The notes under the pieces are model-generated. The model saw only the letters and a list, made by a program, of their open reading frames with translations. It searched no databases and had not been told where the DNA came from. A program made the position numbers and the translations under genes. A DNA stretch of 57,061 nt from JASHVB01 sp036489395 (lineage in GTDB: Bacteria > Pseudomonadota > Alphaproteobacteria > Acetobacterales > Acetobacteraceae): the NCBI GenBank assembly GCA_036489395.1, contig DASXFW010000112.1, forward strand, positions 1-57,061, in the 5' to 3' direction. Positions 12,283-21,039 of this stretch are shown here, in pieces; the stretch's first letter is position 1; every line of letters begins with the position of its first letter.

Positions 12283-15200
12283 CTACTCCGCTGCCGCGAG
12301 CGCTGGTTGCGCGTGCTGGAACTGTGCGAGCAAGCGCGCCTCGGCCGCCTTCGCCTGCGCGACGCTCTGCTGCTTGATGTGGCCGTAGCCGCGGATGCGC
12401 TCTGCGGCGGAGAGTACTTCGATGGCAGCCGCGTGGTTATCCGGCGTCAGGACTGGCAGCACCGATGCCACCAGCGATTCGTACTCGGCGATCAGCCGAC
12501 GTTCCATCTTGCGCTCCGCCGTGTGGCCGAATGGATCGAGCATGGTGCCGCGCAGGAATTTCAGCTTCGCCAGCACGCGGAATGCCGGCATGATCCACGG
12601 GCCGTATTCGCGCTTGACCAGATGGCCGTGCGCATCACGCTTCGCAGTCAGCGGCGGGGCGAGATTGAACGCGACGCGGTAGTTGCCTTCGAACTGTGCT
12701 TCCAGGTTCTTATGGAACGCCGGATCGGCATAGAGTCGCGCCACTTCGTATTCATCCTTGTAGGCCATCAGCTTGTACAGCGTGCGCGCCACGGTTTCAG
12801 TGAGCCCGGTCATGCCTTTCAGCCGCCCGGCCTCCGCCACCGCAACAGACTGCACTGTCGCGCGATAACGCGCGGCGTAGGCCTCGTTCTGATAGGTGGC
12901 CAGCAGGTGGGCACGATGCTCGACCAGCGCGCCGACATCGTCTGTCGGCGCCGGTGCCGCATGCAGCGCCGGCCGCGCGACATTCTCCACATACGGCAGA
13001 TCGGCGGCGGCACGGCGGCCCCAGGCGAAGGTCTCCTGGTTCTTGTCCACCGATATGCCGTTCAGCTTGATCGCCTGCAGGATCGAATCGAGGCTCAGCG
13101 GGATCAGCCCCTTCTGAAACGCGTAGCCCAGCATGAACAGATTGGTGGCGATGGAATCGCCGAGGATGGCGGTGGCGAGCGTGGTGCCATCGACGAACAA
13201 CGCGTTATCGCTGCCAACCGTGTCGCGGATGCGCTTGCGCATCGCGGCTTCCTGGAAGTCGATCTCGTTGTTGCTGACGAAACCCGCCGGCGGCGTCACC
13301 GCGCTGTTGACGACCGCGCGCGTTACGCCAGGTTCCATCGAGGCGAAGGCTTCGGGGTTGGTCGCCACCACCATGTCGCAGGCCAGCACCAGCTTCGCCG
13401 CGCCGGCGGTGATGCGGGCGGCGTGGATTTCCTGCGGCGTGGCCGCGATGCGCACGTGGCTCAGCACCGCGCCGTTCTTCTGCGACATGCCGGTGTGGTC
13501 GAGCACGGTGCAGCCCTTGCCTTCGAGATGTGCCGCCATGCCGATCAACGCGCCTACGGTGATCACGCCGGTGCCGCCAATGCCGGTGATGAGGATGCTG
13601 TAGGGTTTGTCGATCGCAGGCAGTATCGGAAGGGGCAGACCCGCAGCGGGATCCGCCTCGCGCGTCATCGGCCTGGCCTTGCGCGGCGCACCGCCATATA
13701 CGGTGACGAAGCTCGGGCAGAATCCCTTCAGGCAGGAAAAATCCTTGTTGCAGGCTGACTGATCGATGCGGCGCTTGCGGCCGAGCGAGGTCTCGGCCGG
13801 CTGCACCGACACGCAGTTCGATTGCGTGGAACAATCGCCGCAGCCTTCGCACACGGCCTCGTTGATGAAGACGCGCTTCTGCGGATCGGGGAAGGTGCCG
13901 CGCTTGCGGCGGCGGCGTTTCTCTGCCGCGCAGGTCTGGTCGTAGATCAGGATCGACAGGCCCGCAGTCTCGCGCAGCTCGCGTTGCACCTGGTCGAGTT
14001 CGTCGCGATGGCGGATTTCCACGCCCGGTGCGAAGCCGGCGTCGGGTTCGTATTTGTTCGGTTCGTCGCTGACGACGACGATCTTCTTCGCACCTTCGGC
14101 GGCCATCTGGCGGCTGATCTGCGGCACTGTCAGGCCGCCCTCGACGCGTTGGCCGCCGGTCATGGCAACAGCGTCGTTGAACAGGATTTTGTAGGTCATG
14201 GTGACGCCGGATGCGGCGACGGCGCGGATGGCGAGAAGTCCGCTGTGCGAATAGGTGCCATCGCCGATGTTCTGAAAGACGTGCGGTTCGTTGGTGAACG
14301 GCGCCTGGCCGATCCAGGCGGCGCCCTCGGCACCCATGTGACTCCACAGATGCGTCTGCCGCTCCGGCATGAAAATCGCGAGTGAATGGCAGCCGATTCC
14401 GGCGAGCGCGCGGCTGCCGTCCGGCACGCGCGTCGATGTGTTGTGCGGGCAGCCGGAGCAAAAGAAGGGCGGGCGAGTCAGCAGCGGCGGCAGGCGGTTG
14501 GCGCGGGTTTCCAGCTCGCGCAGGCGCGCCAGTCGCTGGTGCAGCGCGGATGCGTCGGGGTGCATGCGCAGCAGGCGCTCGGCGATGACGCGGGCGATGG
14601 TGATGGGGGATTGCTCGCCCTCGCTGGACAGCAACGGGCTGCCGTCTTCCGCCTGCTTGCCGATCAACACCGGGCGGTCGGGCGTGTTGAACAAGACCTT
14701 GGCGAACTGGTCCTCGATGAAGCCGCGCTTTTCCTCGACGACGAGAATCTCTTGCAGGTCGCGCGCAAATGCCCGCGCCGACTGCGCTTCCAGCGGCCAG
14801 GTCAGGCCAATCTTGTACAAACGGATGCCGAGTGACGCAGCTTCGTCATCGGTCAGGCCGAGCTCGTCCAGCGCCTCGCGCACGTCCAGCCACGACTTGC
14901 CCGATGCGGCAATGCCGAGCCGGGGCCGGTGGCTGTCCACCACGATCCGATCCAGCCGGTTGGCGCGCGCGAACGCCGCCACCGCGGCCATCTTCGGGCC
15001 GTGCAGCCGGCGCTCCAGGTCCAGCGCCGGATCGGGGCGGCGGATGTTCAGCCCACCCGGCGGCATTTCGAAATCCGTCGGGATGACGATCGCCGGGCGC
15101 AAAGGATCGACCTCGACCGAACCGGACGTTTCCACGGTCTGGCCCACCGCCTTGAAGCTGACCCAGCAGCCGGAGAACCGCGACAGCGCGAAACCCAGCA

Positions 15201-15750
15201 TGCCGAAGTCGAGATAATCCTGCAGCGTCGCCGGATTCAGCACCGGAATCATCGCCGCCGCCATCACTTGCTCGCTCTGGTGCGCCAGCGTGGAGGAGCT
15301 CGCGCCGTGATCGTCGCCCAGCACCGCGATGACGCCGCCATGCGGCGAGGTGCCCGCGGCGTTGGCATGCTTGAACGCGTCGCCGCAACGATCGACACCG
15401 GGCCCCTTGCCGTACCAGATGCCGAACACGCCATCGAATTTCGCGCCGGGGAACAAACCGACCTGCTGGCTGCCCCAGATCGACGTCGCGGCCAGGTCTT
15501 CGTTCAGTCCGGGATTGAAGCGGATGTTGTGGTCTTCAAGGAATTTGCGCGCGGAATGCAGCGCCGTGTCGTAGCCACCCAGCGGCGAGCCGCGATAGCC
15601 GGAGATGAATCCGGCCGTGTTCAGGCCGTTGGCACGGTCGCGCGCCTGCTGCATCAGCGGCAGGCGGACCAGCGCCTGGATGCCGGTCAGATAGACGCGG
15701 CCCTTATCGAGCGTGTACTTGTCGTCGAGGCTGACGGTCGCCAATTCCAC
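12283..15750 (-). CDS. Indolepyruvate ferredoxin oxidoreductase family protein (fused)
   Basis: Thiamine-diphosphate enzyme that oxidatively decarboxylates aryl or branched 2-oxo acids to acyl-CoA, with ferredoxin as acceptor. The 1155-residue single chain carries the N-terminal pyrimidine-binding part (FISGYRGSPLGGYD near residue 50), the CSGCPHN motif near 430, the TPP-binding half with GDGTYSHSG, a 4Fe-4S segment CEGCGDCSTQSNC near 635 plus CNKDFSCLKGFCPS near 665, a gamma-subunit domain (GIGGTGVITVGAL near 720) and a C-terminal DUF6537-like region. This is the fused bacterial form, unlike the separate archaeal IorA/IorB. The start is GTG at 15748-15750 with AGGAGG upstream. Regulation is not evident. 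Confidence 0.93.
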   Translation of the reverse strand: MELATVSLDDKYTLDKGRVYLTGIQALVRLPLMQQARDRANGLNTAGFISGYRGSPLGGYDTALHSARKFLEDHNIRFNPGLNEDLAATSIWGSQQVGLFPGAKFDGVFGIWYGKGPGVDRCGDAFKHANAAGTSPHGGVIAVLGDDHGASSSTLAHQSEQVMAAAMIPVLNPATLQDYLDFGMLGFALSRFSGCWVSFKAVGQTVETSGSVEVDPLRPAIVIPTDFEMPPGGLNIRRPDPALDLERRLHGPKMAAVAAFARANRLDRIVVDSHRPRLGIAASGKSWLDVREALDELGLTDDEAASLGIRLYKIGLTWPLEAQSARAFARDLQEILVVEEKRGFIEDQFAKVLFNTPDRPVLIGKQAEDGSPLLSSEGEQSPITIARVIAERLLRMHPDASALHQRLARLRELETRANRLPPLLTRPPFFCSGCPHNTSTRVPDGSRALAGIGCHSLAIFMPERQTHLWSHMGAEGAAWIGQAPFTNEPHVFQNIGDGTYSHSGLLAIRAVAASGVTMTYKILFNDAVAMTGGQRVEGGLTVPQISRQMAAEGAKKIVVVSDEPNKYEPDAGFAPGVEIRHRDELDQVQRELRETAGLSILIYDQTCAAEKRRRRKRGTFPDPQKRVFINEAVCEGCGDCSTQSNCVSVQPAETSLGRKRRIDQSACNKDFSCLKGFCPSFVTVYGGAPRKARPMTREADPAAGLPLPILPAIDKPYSILITGIGGTGVITVGALIGMAAHLEGKGCTVLDHTGMSQKNGAVLSHVRIAATPQEIHAARITAGAAKLVLACDMVVATNPEAFASMEPGVTRAVVNSAVTPPAGFVSNNEIDFQEAAMRKRIRDTVGSDNALFVDGTTLATAILGDSIATNLFMLGYAFQKGLIPLSLDSILQAIKLNGISVDKNQETFAWGRRAAADLPYVENVARPALHAAPAPTDDVGALVEHRAHLLATYQNEAYAARYRATVQSVAVAEAGRLKGMTGLTETVARTLYKLMAYKDEYEVARLYADPAFHKNLEAQFEGNYRVAFNLAPPLTAKRDAHGHLVKREYGPWIMPAFRVLAKLKFLRGTMLDPFGHTAERKMERRLIAEYESLVASVLPVLTPDNHAAAIEVLSAAERIRGYGHIKQQSVAQAKAAEARLLAQFQHAQPALAAAE

Positions 15751-15884
15751 GGTGCCTCACTCCTCCTGCGGGCGGCGCGCGTTGACCTGCCGCCGGGTTG
15801 TCCCGCGTTTTGCCACAGACGGGCCGGAATTGCACACGACCCGATTTGCCAGATCATTGCCGCGTGCAAGGACCCCGGGGAATT

Positions 15885-17036
15885 TCATTCCCCTTCGCGT
15901 TCGTACCAGACGCGCCCGTCCTTCACCGTCATCTGCACCAGCAACTGCCGCCGCGCGGTAATCGTGTCGCCGTCGCTGTCGCGCAGCTCCACGTTCGCAT
16001 CGCGCAGCTCGAACACCGACACGTCCGCATTCGCGCCCGGTTTGAGCGTGCCGACCGTACCTTCATAGCCCATGATCCGCGCCGGCACCGACGTCGCGCG
16101 GCGGATCACCTCGTCCAACGGCATGCCGAAATGCAGCAGCTTGGTCATCGTCGTCGGCAGGTCCCACACCGGCCCGCGCGTCGCGGTGGTGAAGGTCAGG
16201 TCGGTCGAAATCGTGTCGGTCATGAAGCCCTGATCCAGCGCCCGCTGCGTCATGCGGAAATTGAAGTGGTTCCGGCCATGCGCACAGTCGAAGATGATGC
16301 CGGCGCGTTGCGCCTCGATGATCTCCTTCAACACGAACTCCTTCTCCTGGCCCATGATGCCATGCGCGCGCCCGTGATAGCAGTGCGTGACGATGTCGCC
16401 TGGCTTCATGTGCTCTATCAGCGCGGGCAGCGGCACCGGCGAGTCGGTGATGTGCATCATCATCGGCACGCCGCCCGCCATGTCGGCCGCACGGCGCGCC
16501 AGCTTTACCGGCTCGGCCGAGTATTCCCAGACCAGGCCTGGACCGAATCGCAGCTTTACACCGAACGCCAGGTCCGGATTCTCGATGATCGTGCGTGCGC
16601 AACCTTCGGGATCGGCGTAGGGCAGATGCGACAGCTCGCCGCCGCGCGCCGTGCCGGTGATGCCGATGGCCGACAGATTGACCAGCGCGCGAACGCGCGT
16701 GTGCACTGCGGTGTCCAGCATATGCCGCAGTCCGGCAAAATTCGCCGAGCCCGCGCTGCCTGCGTCGCATAATGTGGTGACGCCGCTGCAACTGCAGAAG
16801 CGATCCGTGTGCCCGCCCATGTCGTGCGCGTTGACGAAAACATGTGCGTGCATATCGACCAGACCCGGCGTGACCAGCCGACCCTTCACGCTGATCGACT
16901 TGCGCGCCTCGTTCCCTGGCAGCGACGGCGCAACCGCGGCGATCTTGCCCCCGGCGATGCCGATATCCATGACGCCGCGCAGGCCCGCGCTGGGATCGAC
17001 CACCTCGCCGCCGGTCAGCAACAGGTCGTATTTCAT
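15885..17036 (-). CDS. Amidohydrolase/deacetylase family metallohydrolase
   Basis: Metal-dependent hydrolase of the dihydroorotase/deacetylase branch of the amidohydrolase superfamily; the substrate is unknown. The 383-residue product shows MKYDLLLTGGEVVDP, the metal-binding HxH at residues 63-65 (VDMHAHVF), a probable bridging lysine in FGVKLRFG, histidines in MMHITD and THCYHGR, and the C-terminal GTLKPGANADVSVFEL found in this superfamily. The ATG at 17034-17036 is chosen because it starts the conserved beta-strand; earlier in-frame starts exist at 17048 and 17099. It diverges from a GMC oxidoreductase with 100 nt between, so a shared control region is likely. Confidence 0.87.
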   Translation of the reverse strand: MKYDLLLTGGEVVDPSAGLRGVMDIGIAGGKIAAVAPSLPGNEARKSISVKGRLVTPGLVDMHAHVFVNAHDMGGHTDRFCSCSGVTTLCDAGSAGSANFAGLRHMLDTAVHTRVRALVNLSAIGITGTARGGELSHLPYADPEGCARTIIENPDLAFGVKLRFGPGLVWEYSAEPVKLARRAADMAGGVPMMMHITDSPVPLPALIEHMKPGDIVTHCYHGRAHGIMGQEKEFVLKEIIEAQRAGIIFDCAHGRNHFNFRMTQRALDQGFMTDTISTDLTFTTATRGPVWDLPTTMTKLLHFGMPLDEVIRRATSVPARIMGYEGTVGTLKPGANADVSVFELRDANVELRDSDGDTITARRQLLVQMTVKDGRVWYEREGE

Positions 17037-17136
17037 CGCTTCCCCCATTTCGTATCCGCTGGATCGTCCATCGCAGCGGGGTTCCTGACAAGCGGCCATT
17101 GTGCAACGGTGCGAGCCGATGGGGGGATCGAACGAT

Positions 17137-18741
17137 ATGCAATCCTACGACTACATCGTCGTCGGCGCCGGATCGGCCGGCGCGGTCGTCGCCAACCGGG
17201 TTTCCGCCGATCCGCGCAACAAGGTCCTGTTGCTGGAGGCGGGTCCTGCCAGCCATCCCTGGTCGCGCATTCCGATCGGCTACGCGCGGCTGATCACCAA
17301 TCCTGCGGCGAACTGGCTCTATTCGTCCGAACCGGAAGCCAACACGAATGGCCGCAAGCTGGCGGTACCGCGTGGCAAGCTGCTGGGCGGTTCCAGCTCG
17401 ATCAATGGCATGGCATTCGTGCGCGGCCAGGCGCAGGATTTCGACACCTGGGCGCAGATGGGCAATCACGGCTGGAGTTACGAAGATGTCCTGCCGTTCT
17501 TCAGGCGCATGGAACGTTATGACAGCGGCGGCGACGACACGTATCGTGGACGCGAGGGCCCACTGCGCGTCACCAATCCGCCGCCGAAGCTGCCGATCTT
17601 TGCCGCGCTGATCGAGGCCGCCGGCCAGGTCGGCATTCCGCACAACCCGGATTACAATGGCGCCACGCAGGAAGGCATCGCCATGAGCCAGGCGACGATC
17701 TCCGCTGGCCGCCGCATGAGCACGGCGCATTGTTACCTCGATCCGATCCGCACGCGCGCGAATCTGCATATCGCATCGGATGCCCTGGCCGAGGCTCTGG
17801 TGCTGGATGGCCGGCGCTGCGTGGGCGTGCGCTATTCGGTGCATGGTACTCAGCAGGAGGCGCGTGCGGAGCGTGCGGTCGTGGTCAGTGCCGGCACGAT
17901 CAACTCGCCGCAGCTTCTGGAGCTTTCGGGCATCGGCCAGCCGGAACGCCTGCGTGATCTCGGCATCGACGTGCGTCATGCTCTGCCGGGCGTCGGCGAG
18001 AACCTGCGCGATCATTATGCGCCGCGCACGCGCTGGGCGATCGGCGCGAAGGGCATCACCTATAACGATACCGCCCGCGGGATCGGTCTGGCGCGCCAGG
18101 CGATGCGTTATGCATTCTCACGCGACGGTTTGCTCGGTGCGGTGGCGGCGCCGATCCGGGCGTTCGTCTGTTCGCGCGAGGGCCTGGAAGCGCCGGACGT
18201 ACTGCTCGGCTGGGTGCCGATGCTGACCGAGCCTGGCCCGCGTGGCCCGGTGATTTCCCACCAGTCCGGCATGACCTGCTACGCGCATCCGATGCGGCCG
18301 GAGAGCAAGGGGCATATTCACATAAGAGCAGCCGACCCGCGCCAGCCGCCGTCGATCAATTTCAACTTCCTGTCCTCGCCGATCGATGCGGAGATCACCG
18401 CGCGCGCGGTGCGGATCGCGCGGTCAGTGATGACGGCGCCGGCGATGGCGCGGCTGCATGTGACGGAGCTCGCGCCGGGGTCGTCGCAGACGACAGACGA
18501 TGAGATACTGGATTGGGTGAAGCGTGCGGCGGAAACCACGTATCATCCGGTCGGCACCTGCAAGATGGGCGCTGATCCGATGGCGGTGGTGGACGCACGG
18601 CTGCGGGTGCACGGCATTGCCGGGCTGCGCGTCGCCGACGCGTCGATCATGCCGACGCTGACGTCGGGTAACACCAATGCACCGTCGATCATGATCGGCG
18701 AGAAGGCGGCCGCCATGGTGGTGCAGGACGCGGGTGCGTGA
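17137..18741 (+). CDS. GMC family oxidoreductase (choline dehydrogenase-like), copy 1
   Basis: FAD-dependent alcohol oxidoreductase of the glucose-methanol-choline family. The 534-residue product begins MQSYDYIVVGAGSAGAVVANR, the Rossmann FAD-binding GxGxxG. It continues with the GMC signatures PRGKLLGGSSSINGM and GTINSPQLLELSGIGQPERL, and ends with TTYHPVGTCKMG (catalytic histidine region) and SIMPTLTSGNTNAPSIMIGEKAA. An upstream ATG exists, but this one aligns with copy 3 and has GGGGGATCG before it. By eye it is roughly two-thirds identical to the gene at 28148-29746, implying duplication. It diverges from the amidohydrolase gene. Confidence 0.94.
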   Translation: MQSYDYIVVGAGSAGAVVANRVSADPRNKVLLLEAGPASHPWSRIPIGYARLITNPAANWLYSSEPEANTNGRKLAVPRGKLLGGSSSINGMAFVRGQAQDFDTWAQMGNHGWSYEDVLPFFRRMERYDSGGDDTYRGREGPLRVTNPPPKLPIFAALIEAAGQVGIPHNPDYNGATQEGIAMSQATISAGRRMSTAHCYLDPIRTRANLHIASDALAEALVLDGRRCVGVRYSVHGTQQEARAERAVVVSAGTINSPQLLELSGIGQPERLRDLGIDVRHALPGVGENLRDHYAPRTRWAIGAKGITYNDTARGIGLARQAMRYAFSRDGLLGAVAAPIRAFVCSREGLEAPDVLLGWVPMLTEPGPRGPVISHQSGMTCYAHPMRPESKGHIHIRAADPRQPPSINFNFLSSPIDAEITARAVRIARSVMTAPAMARLHVTELAPGSSQTTDDEILDWVKRAAETTYHPVGTCKMGADPMAVVDARLRVHGIAGLRVADASIMPTLTSGNTNAPSIMIGEKAAAMVVQDAGA

Positions 18742-18800
18742 AGCCGGAAAGCCCGTGCGTCCGGATGGGCGTACCCACCCATGACGGGGAGAATTGACAC

Positions 18801-19310
18801 ATGATGCCCGCCCAGTACACGGATGCGTGCCCTTCATCGAATATGCAGCAGAACATGGCGAACGACTCTGGAACGCCCCTCACTCCGGCGCAGTGCCTGG
18901 ATTTCCGCCGCCTCGCCGGCATGATGATCCCGCCGGATGCAGAGTTCGGCATCCCTGGTGCCGACGATGTGGCGATCTTCGATGATATCCTGCGCGCGAT
19001 CGGTCGCGACCTTGCCGACGTGCGCGCCGCGTTGACGCAGCTTGCCGCGCTGTCCGGCGGTGCATTCGCCGAACTCGACATCACCCGCCGCGAGGCCATT
19101 GCCGAAGCGTTCCTCGCACGCGACGCGCCCGACATGGCAGCGCTCGGCCGCGTCGTCCTGCAATGCTATTATCGCGACGACCGCGTGGTTCGCGCGCTGG
19201 GCCTGGAACCACGCGCACCCTTCCCCAAAGGCCACACGCTGGAACAAGGCGACTGGTCGCTGCTGGATCCCGTGCGCAGCCGGCCGAAAATGTGGCGAGA
19301 CGTGGCATGA
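18801..19310 (+). CDS. Small subunit-like protein preceding a GMC dehydrogenase
   Basis: A 169-residue protein of uncertain family. The segment FRRLAGMMIPPDAEFGIPGADDVAIFDDIL resembles the start of gluconate 2-dehydrogenase subunit 3-type proteins, small partners of GMC dehydrogenases. The end, KGHTLEQGDWSLLDPVRSRPKMWRDVA, looks like a conserved tail. No Tat or Sec signal is apparent, unlike typical subunit 3 proteins. GGGGAG lies 9 nt before the ATG at 18801; a downstream ATG at 18855 is also possible. Its stop overlaps the start of the GMC gene (ATGA), strong evidence for a functional pair. Confidence 0.65.
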   Translation: MMPAQYTDACPSSNMQQNMANDSGTPLTPAQCLDFRRLAGMMIPPDAEFGIPGADDVAIFDDILRAIGRDLADVRAALTQLAALSGGAFAELDITRREAIAEAFLARDAPDMAALGRVVLQCYYRDDRVVRALGLEPRAPFPKGHTLEQGDWSLLDPVRSRPKMWRDVA

Positions 19311-20914
19311 CCGCACGCAATGACATCGTCGATGTGCTGATCATCGGCTCCGGCGCGTCGGGCGCCGCCGTGGCGTGGAGCCTGGCCGACACGAAGATGA
19401 AAATCCTCTGCCTGGAGCAAGGGGATTGGATGAAGCCCGGCGACTTTCCCAGCAACGGCCGCGACTGGGAAGCGCGCCGCTTCGCCGATTTCGACATCAG
19501 CCCGAACCGCCGGGCGCGGCCCACGGACTATCCGGTCAACGACGACAACTCACCGATGAAGGTGGCGAACTTCAACGGCGTCGGCGGCGGCACCGTCTTC
19601 TACACCGCGCATTTCCCGCGCATGCATCCATCCGATTTCCGCGTGCGCACGCTGGATGGAGTGGCCGACGACTGGCCGGTCGATTACGCGACGCTGGATC
19701 CGTTCTTCGCCGAAAACGACCGCATGATGGGCGTGTCCGGCCTGGCCGGCGATCCCGCGTATCCGCCGCACCAGCCACCGATGCCGCCGATACCGATGGG
19801 CCGGACCGGCACCCGGTATGCTCAAGCGATGAACAAGCTTGGCTGGCACTGGTGGCCGTCCGACACCACCGTCGCCACCACCGAATATGACGGGCGCGCG
19901 CCGTGCATCAATCTCGGCCACTGCACGCCAGGCTGCGCGCAGGGTGCGAAGGCGAGCACCGACATCACCTATTGGCCGAAGGCGATCCGTGCCGGCGTCG
20001 AATTGCGCACGCGCTGCCGGGTGCGGGAGATCACGGTCAACGAACACGGCATGGCCGCCGGCGCGGTGTATTACGATGCCGATGGGATCGAACGATTCCA
20101 GCCAGCCGAGATTGTCATCCTGGCATGCAACGGCATCGGAACGCCGCGGCTGCTGCTGCTGTCGCAGTCCGGCCGGTTTCCCAACGGGCTGGCCAATTCC
20201 AGCGGCCTGGTCGGCAGGAACCTGATGCTGCATCCCTGGCCGCATGTCCGCGGCTATATCGACGAGGAAGTGGACGGCGACCGCGCCCCGATGACGGTGC
20301 TGTGGAGCAAGGAGTTCTACGAGACCGATCCGGCCCGCGATTTCGTGCGCGGCTATACGTTGCAGTTCACCCGCGGCACCGGCGTGGTCAATGAAGCGGT
20401 CACCAGCGCCGCCGCTGGACTGCTGCCGTGGGGCAAGGAGCATCACCGCGTCTATCGCAAGCTGCTGTACCGCCGCCTGCAGATCGGCATCGCCTGCGAG
20501 GACCTGCCGGAAGAACATAACCGCGTGACGCTCGATCCCGTGCTGAAGGATGGCAGCGGCATTCCCGCGCCACGGATCGACTACACGATCGGCGAAAACA
20601 CGTGGCGCATGATGGAACATGGCATCGCACGGGCCTCGGAGATCCTGACCGCCGCGGGTGCGACCAATCTTTATACGTCACGCACCATCCTCAACAGCCC
20701 CGGGCATTTGCTCGGCACGGCACGGATGGGGGATGACCCGGAGCGCTCCGTCGTCAATTCCTGGGGCCGCGCGCACGACGTGAAGAACCTGTTTGTTGTC
20801 GATGGCAGCATCTGGGTCACATCAGGCGGGGTGAACCCGACATCGACCATCCAGGCGCTCGCTTTGTATATCGCCGACGCGATGAAGCAACGGCTGGCGA
20901 CATTGTTCGACTGA
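19307..20914 (+). CDS. GMC family oxidoreductase (large subunit of a two-subunit dehydrogenase)
   Basis: FAD-dependent dehydrogenase of the GMC family, divergent from the other two copies and closer to sugar/gluconate dehydrogenase large subunits. The 535-residue product starts MTARNDIVDVLIIGSGASGAAVAWSLA, has NGVGGGTVFYTAHFPRMHPSDF, the Cys-containing INLGHCTPGCAQGAKASTDITY, and ends with GHLLGTARMGDDPERSVVN and DGSIWVTSGGVNPTSTIQALALY. The start is the ATG overlapping the previous stop, although the frame is open further upstream. The coupled small protein suggests a heteromeric complex. The electron acceptor (quinone or cytochrome) is not encoded next to it. Confidence 0.9.
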   Translation: MTARNDIVDVLIIGSGASGAAVAWSLADTKMKILCLEQGDWMKPGDFPSNGRDWEARRFADFDISPNRRARPTDYPVNDDNSPMKVANFNGVGGGTVFYTAHFPRMHPSDFRVRTLDGVADDWPVDYATLDPFFAENDRMMGVSGLAGDPAYPPHQPPMPPIPMGRTGTRYAQAMNKLGWHWWPSDTTVATTEYDGRAPCINLGHCTPGCAQGAKASTDITYWPKAIRAGVELRTRCRVREITVNEHGMAAGAVYYDADGIERFQPAEIVILACNGIGTPRLLLLSQSGRFPNGLANSSGLVGRNLMLHPWPHVRGYIDEEVDGDRAPMTVLWSKEFYETDPARDFVRGYTLQFTRGTGVVNEAVTSAAAGLLPWGKEHHRVYRKLLYRRLQIGIACEDLPEEHNRVTLDPVLKDGSGIPAPRIDYTIGENTWRMMEHGIARASEILTAAGATNLYTSRTILNSPGHLLGTARMGDDPERSVVNSWGRAHDVKNLFVVDGSIWVTSGGVNPTSTIQALALYIADAMKQRLATLFD

Positions 20915-20919
20915 CCACC

Positions 20920-21022
20920 TGTCATTGCGAGGCCGCTTGGCCGAAGCAATCTCCCGCGGGAGATTGCTTCGGCCAGGCGGCCTCGCAATGACAGTCCGAC
21001 GCGGCCGCCTCGCAATGACAGC
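20920..21022. repeat. REP-A palindrome plus extra half copy
   Basis: A near-perfect palindrome starting TGTCATTGCGAGGCCGC, with arms that include GCCGAAGCAATC and centre CTCCCGCGGGAG, ends in CCTCGCAATGACA at 20993. A further half arm follows at about 21003-21020. Full relatives lie at 27281, 32085, 49135 and 56896, and a partial one near 44778. It lies between the convergent GMC and MFS genes and could end transcription from both sides. Confidence 0.88.
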
Positions 21023-21039
21023 ATCCGTTCAGGCGATCG

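Noticed and set aside
12307..13758. A 483-codon plus-strand frame opposite the indolepyruvate oxidoreductase
   Set aside because: Antisense shadow with low-complexity Arg/His/Val composition. The minus-strand gene has unambiguous Fe-S and TPP motifs.
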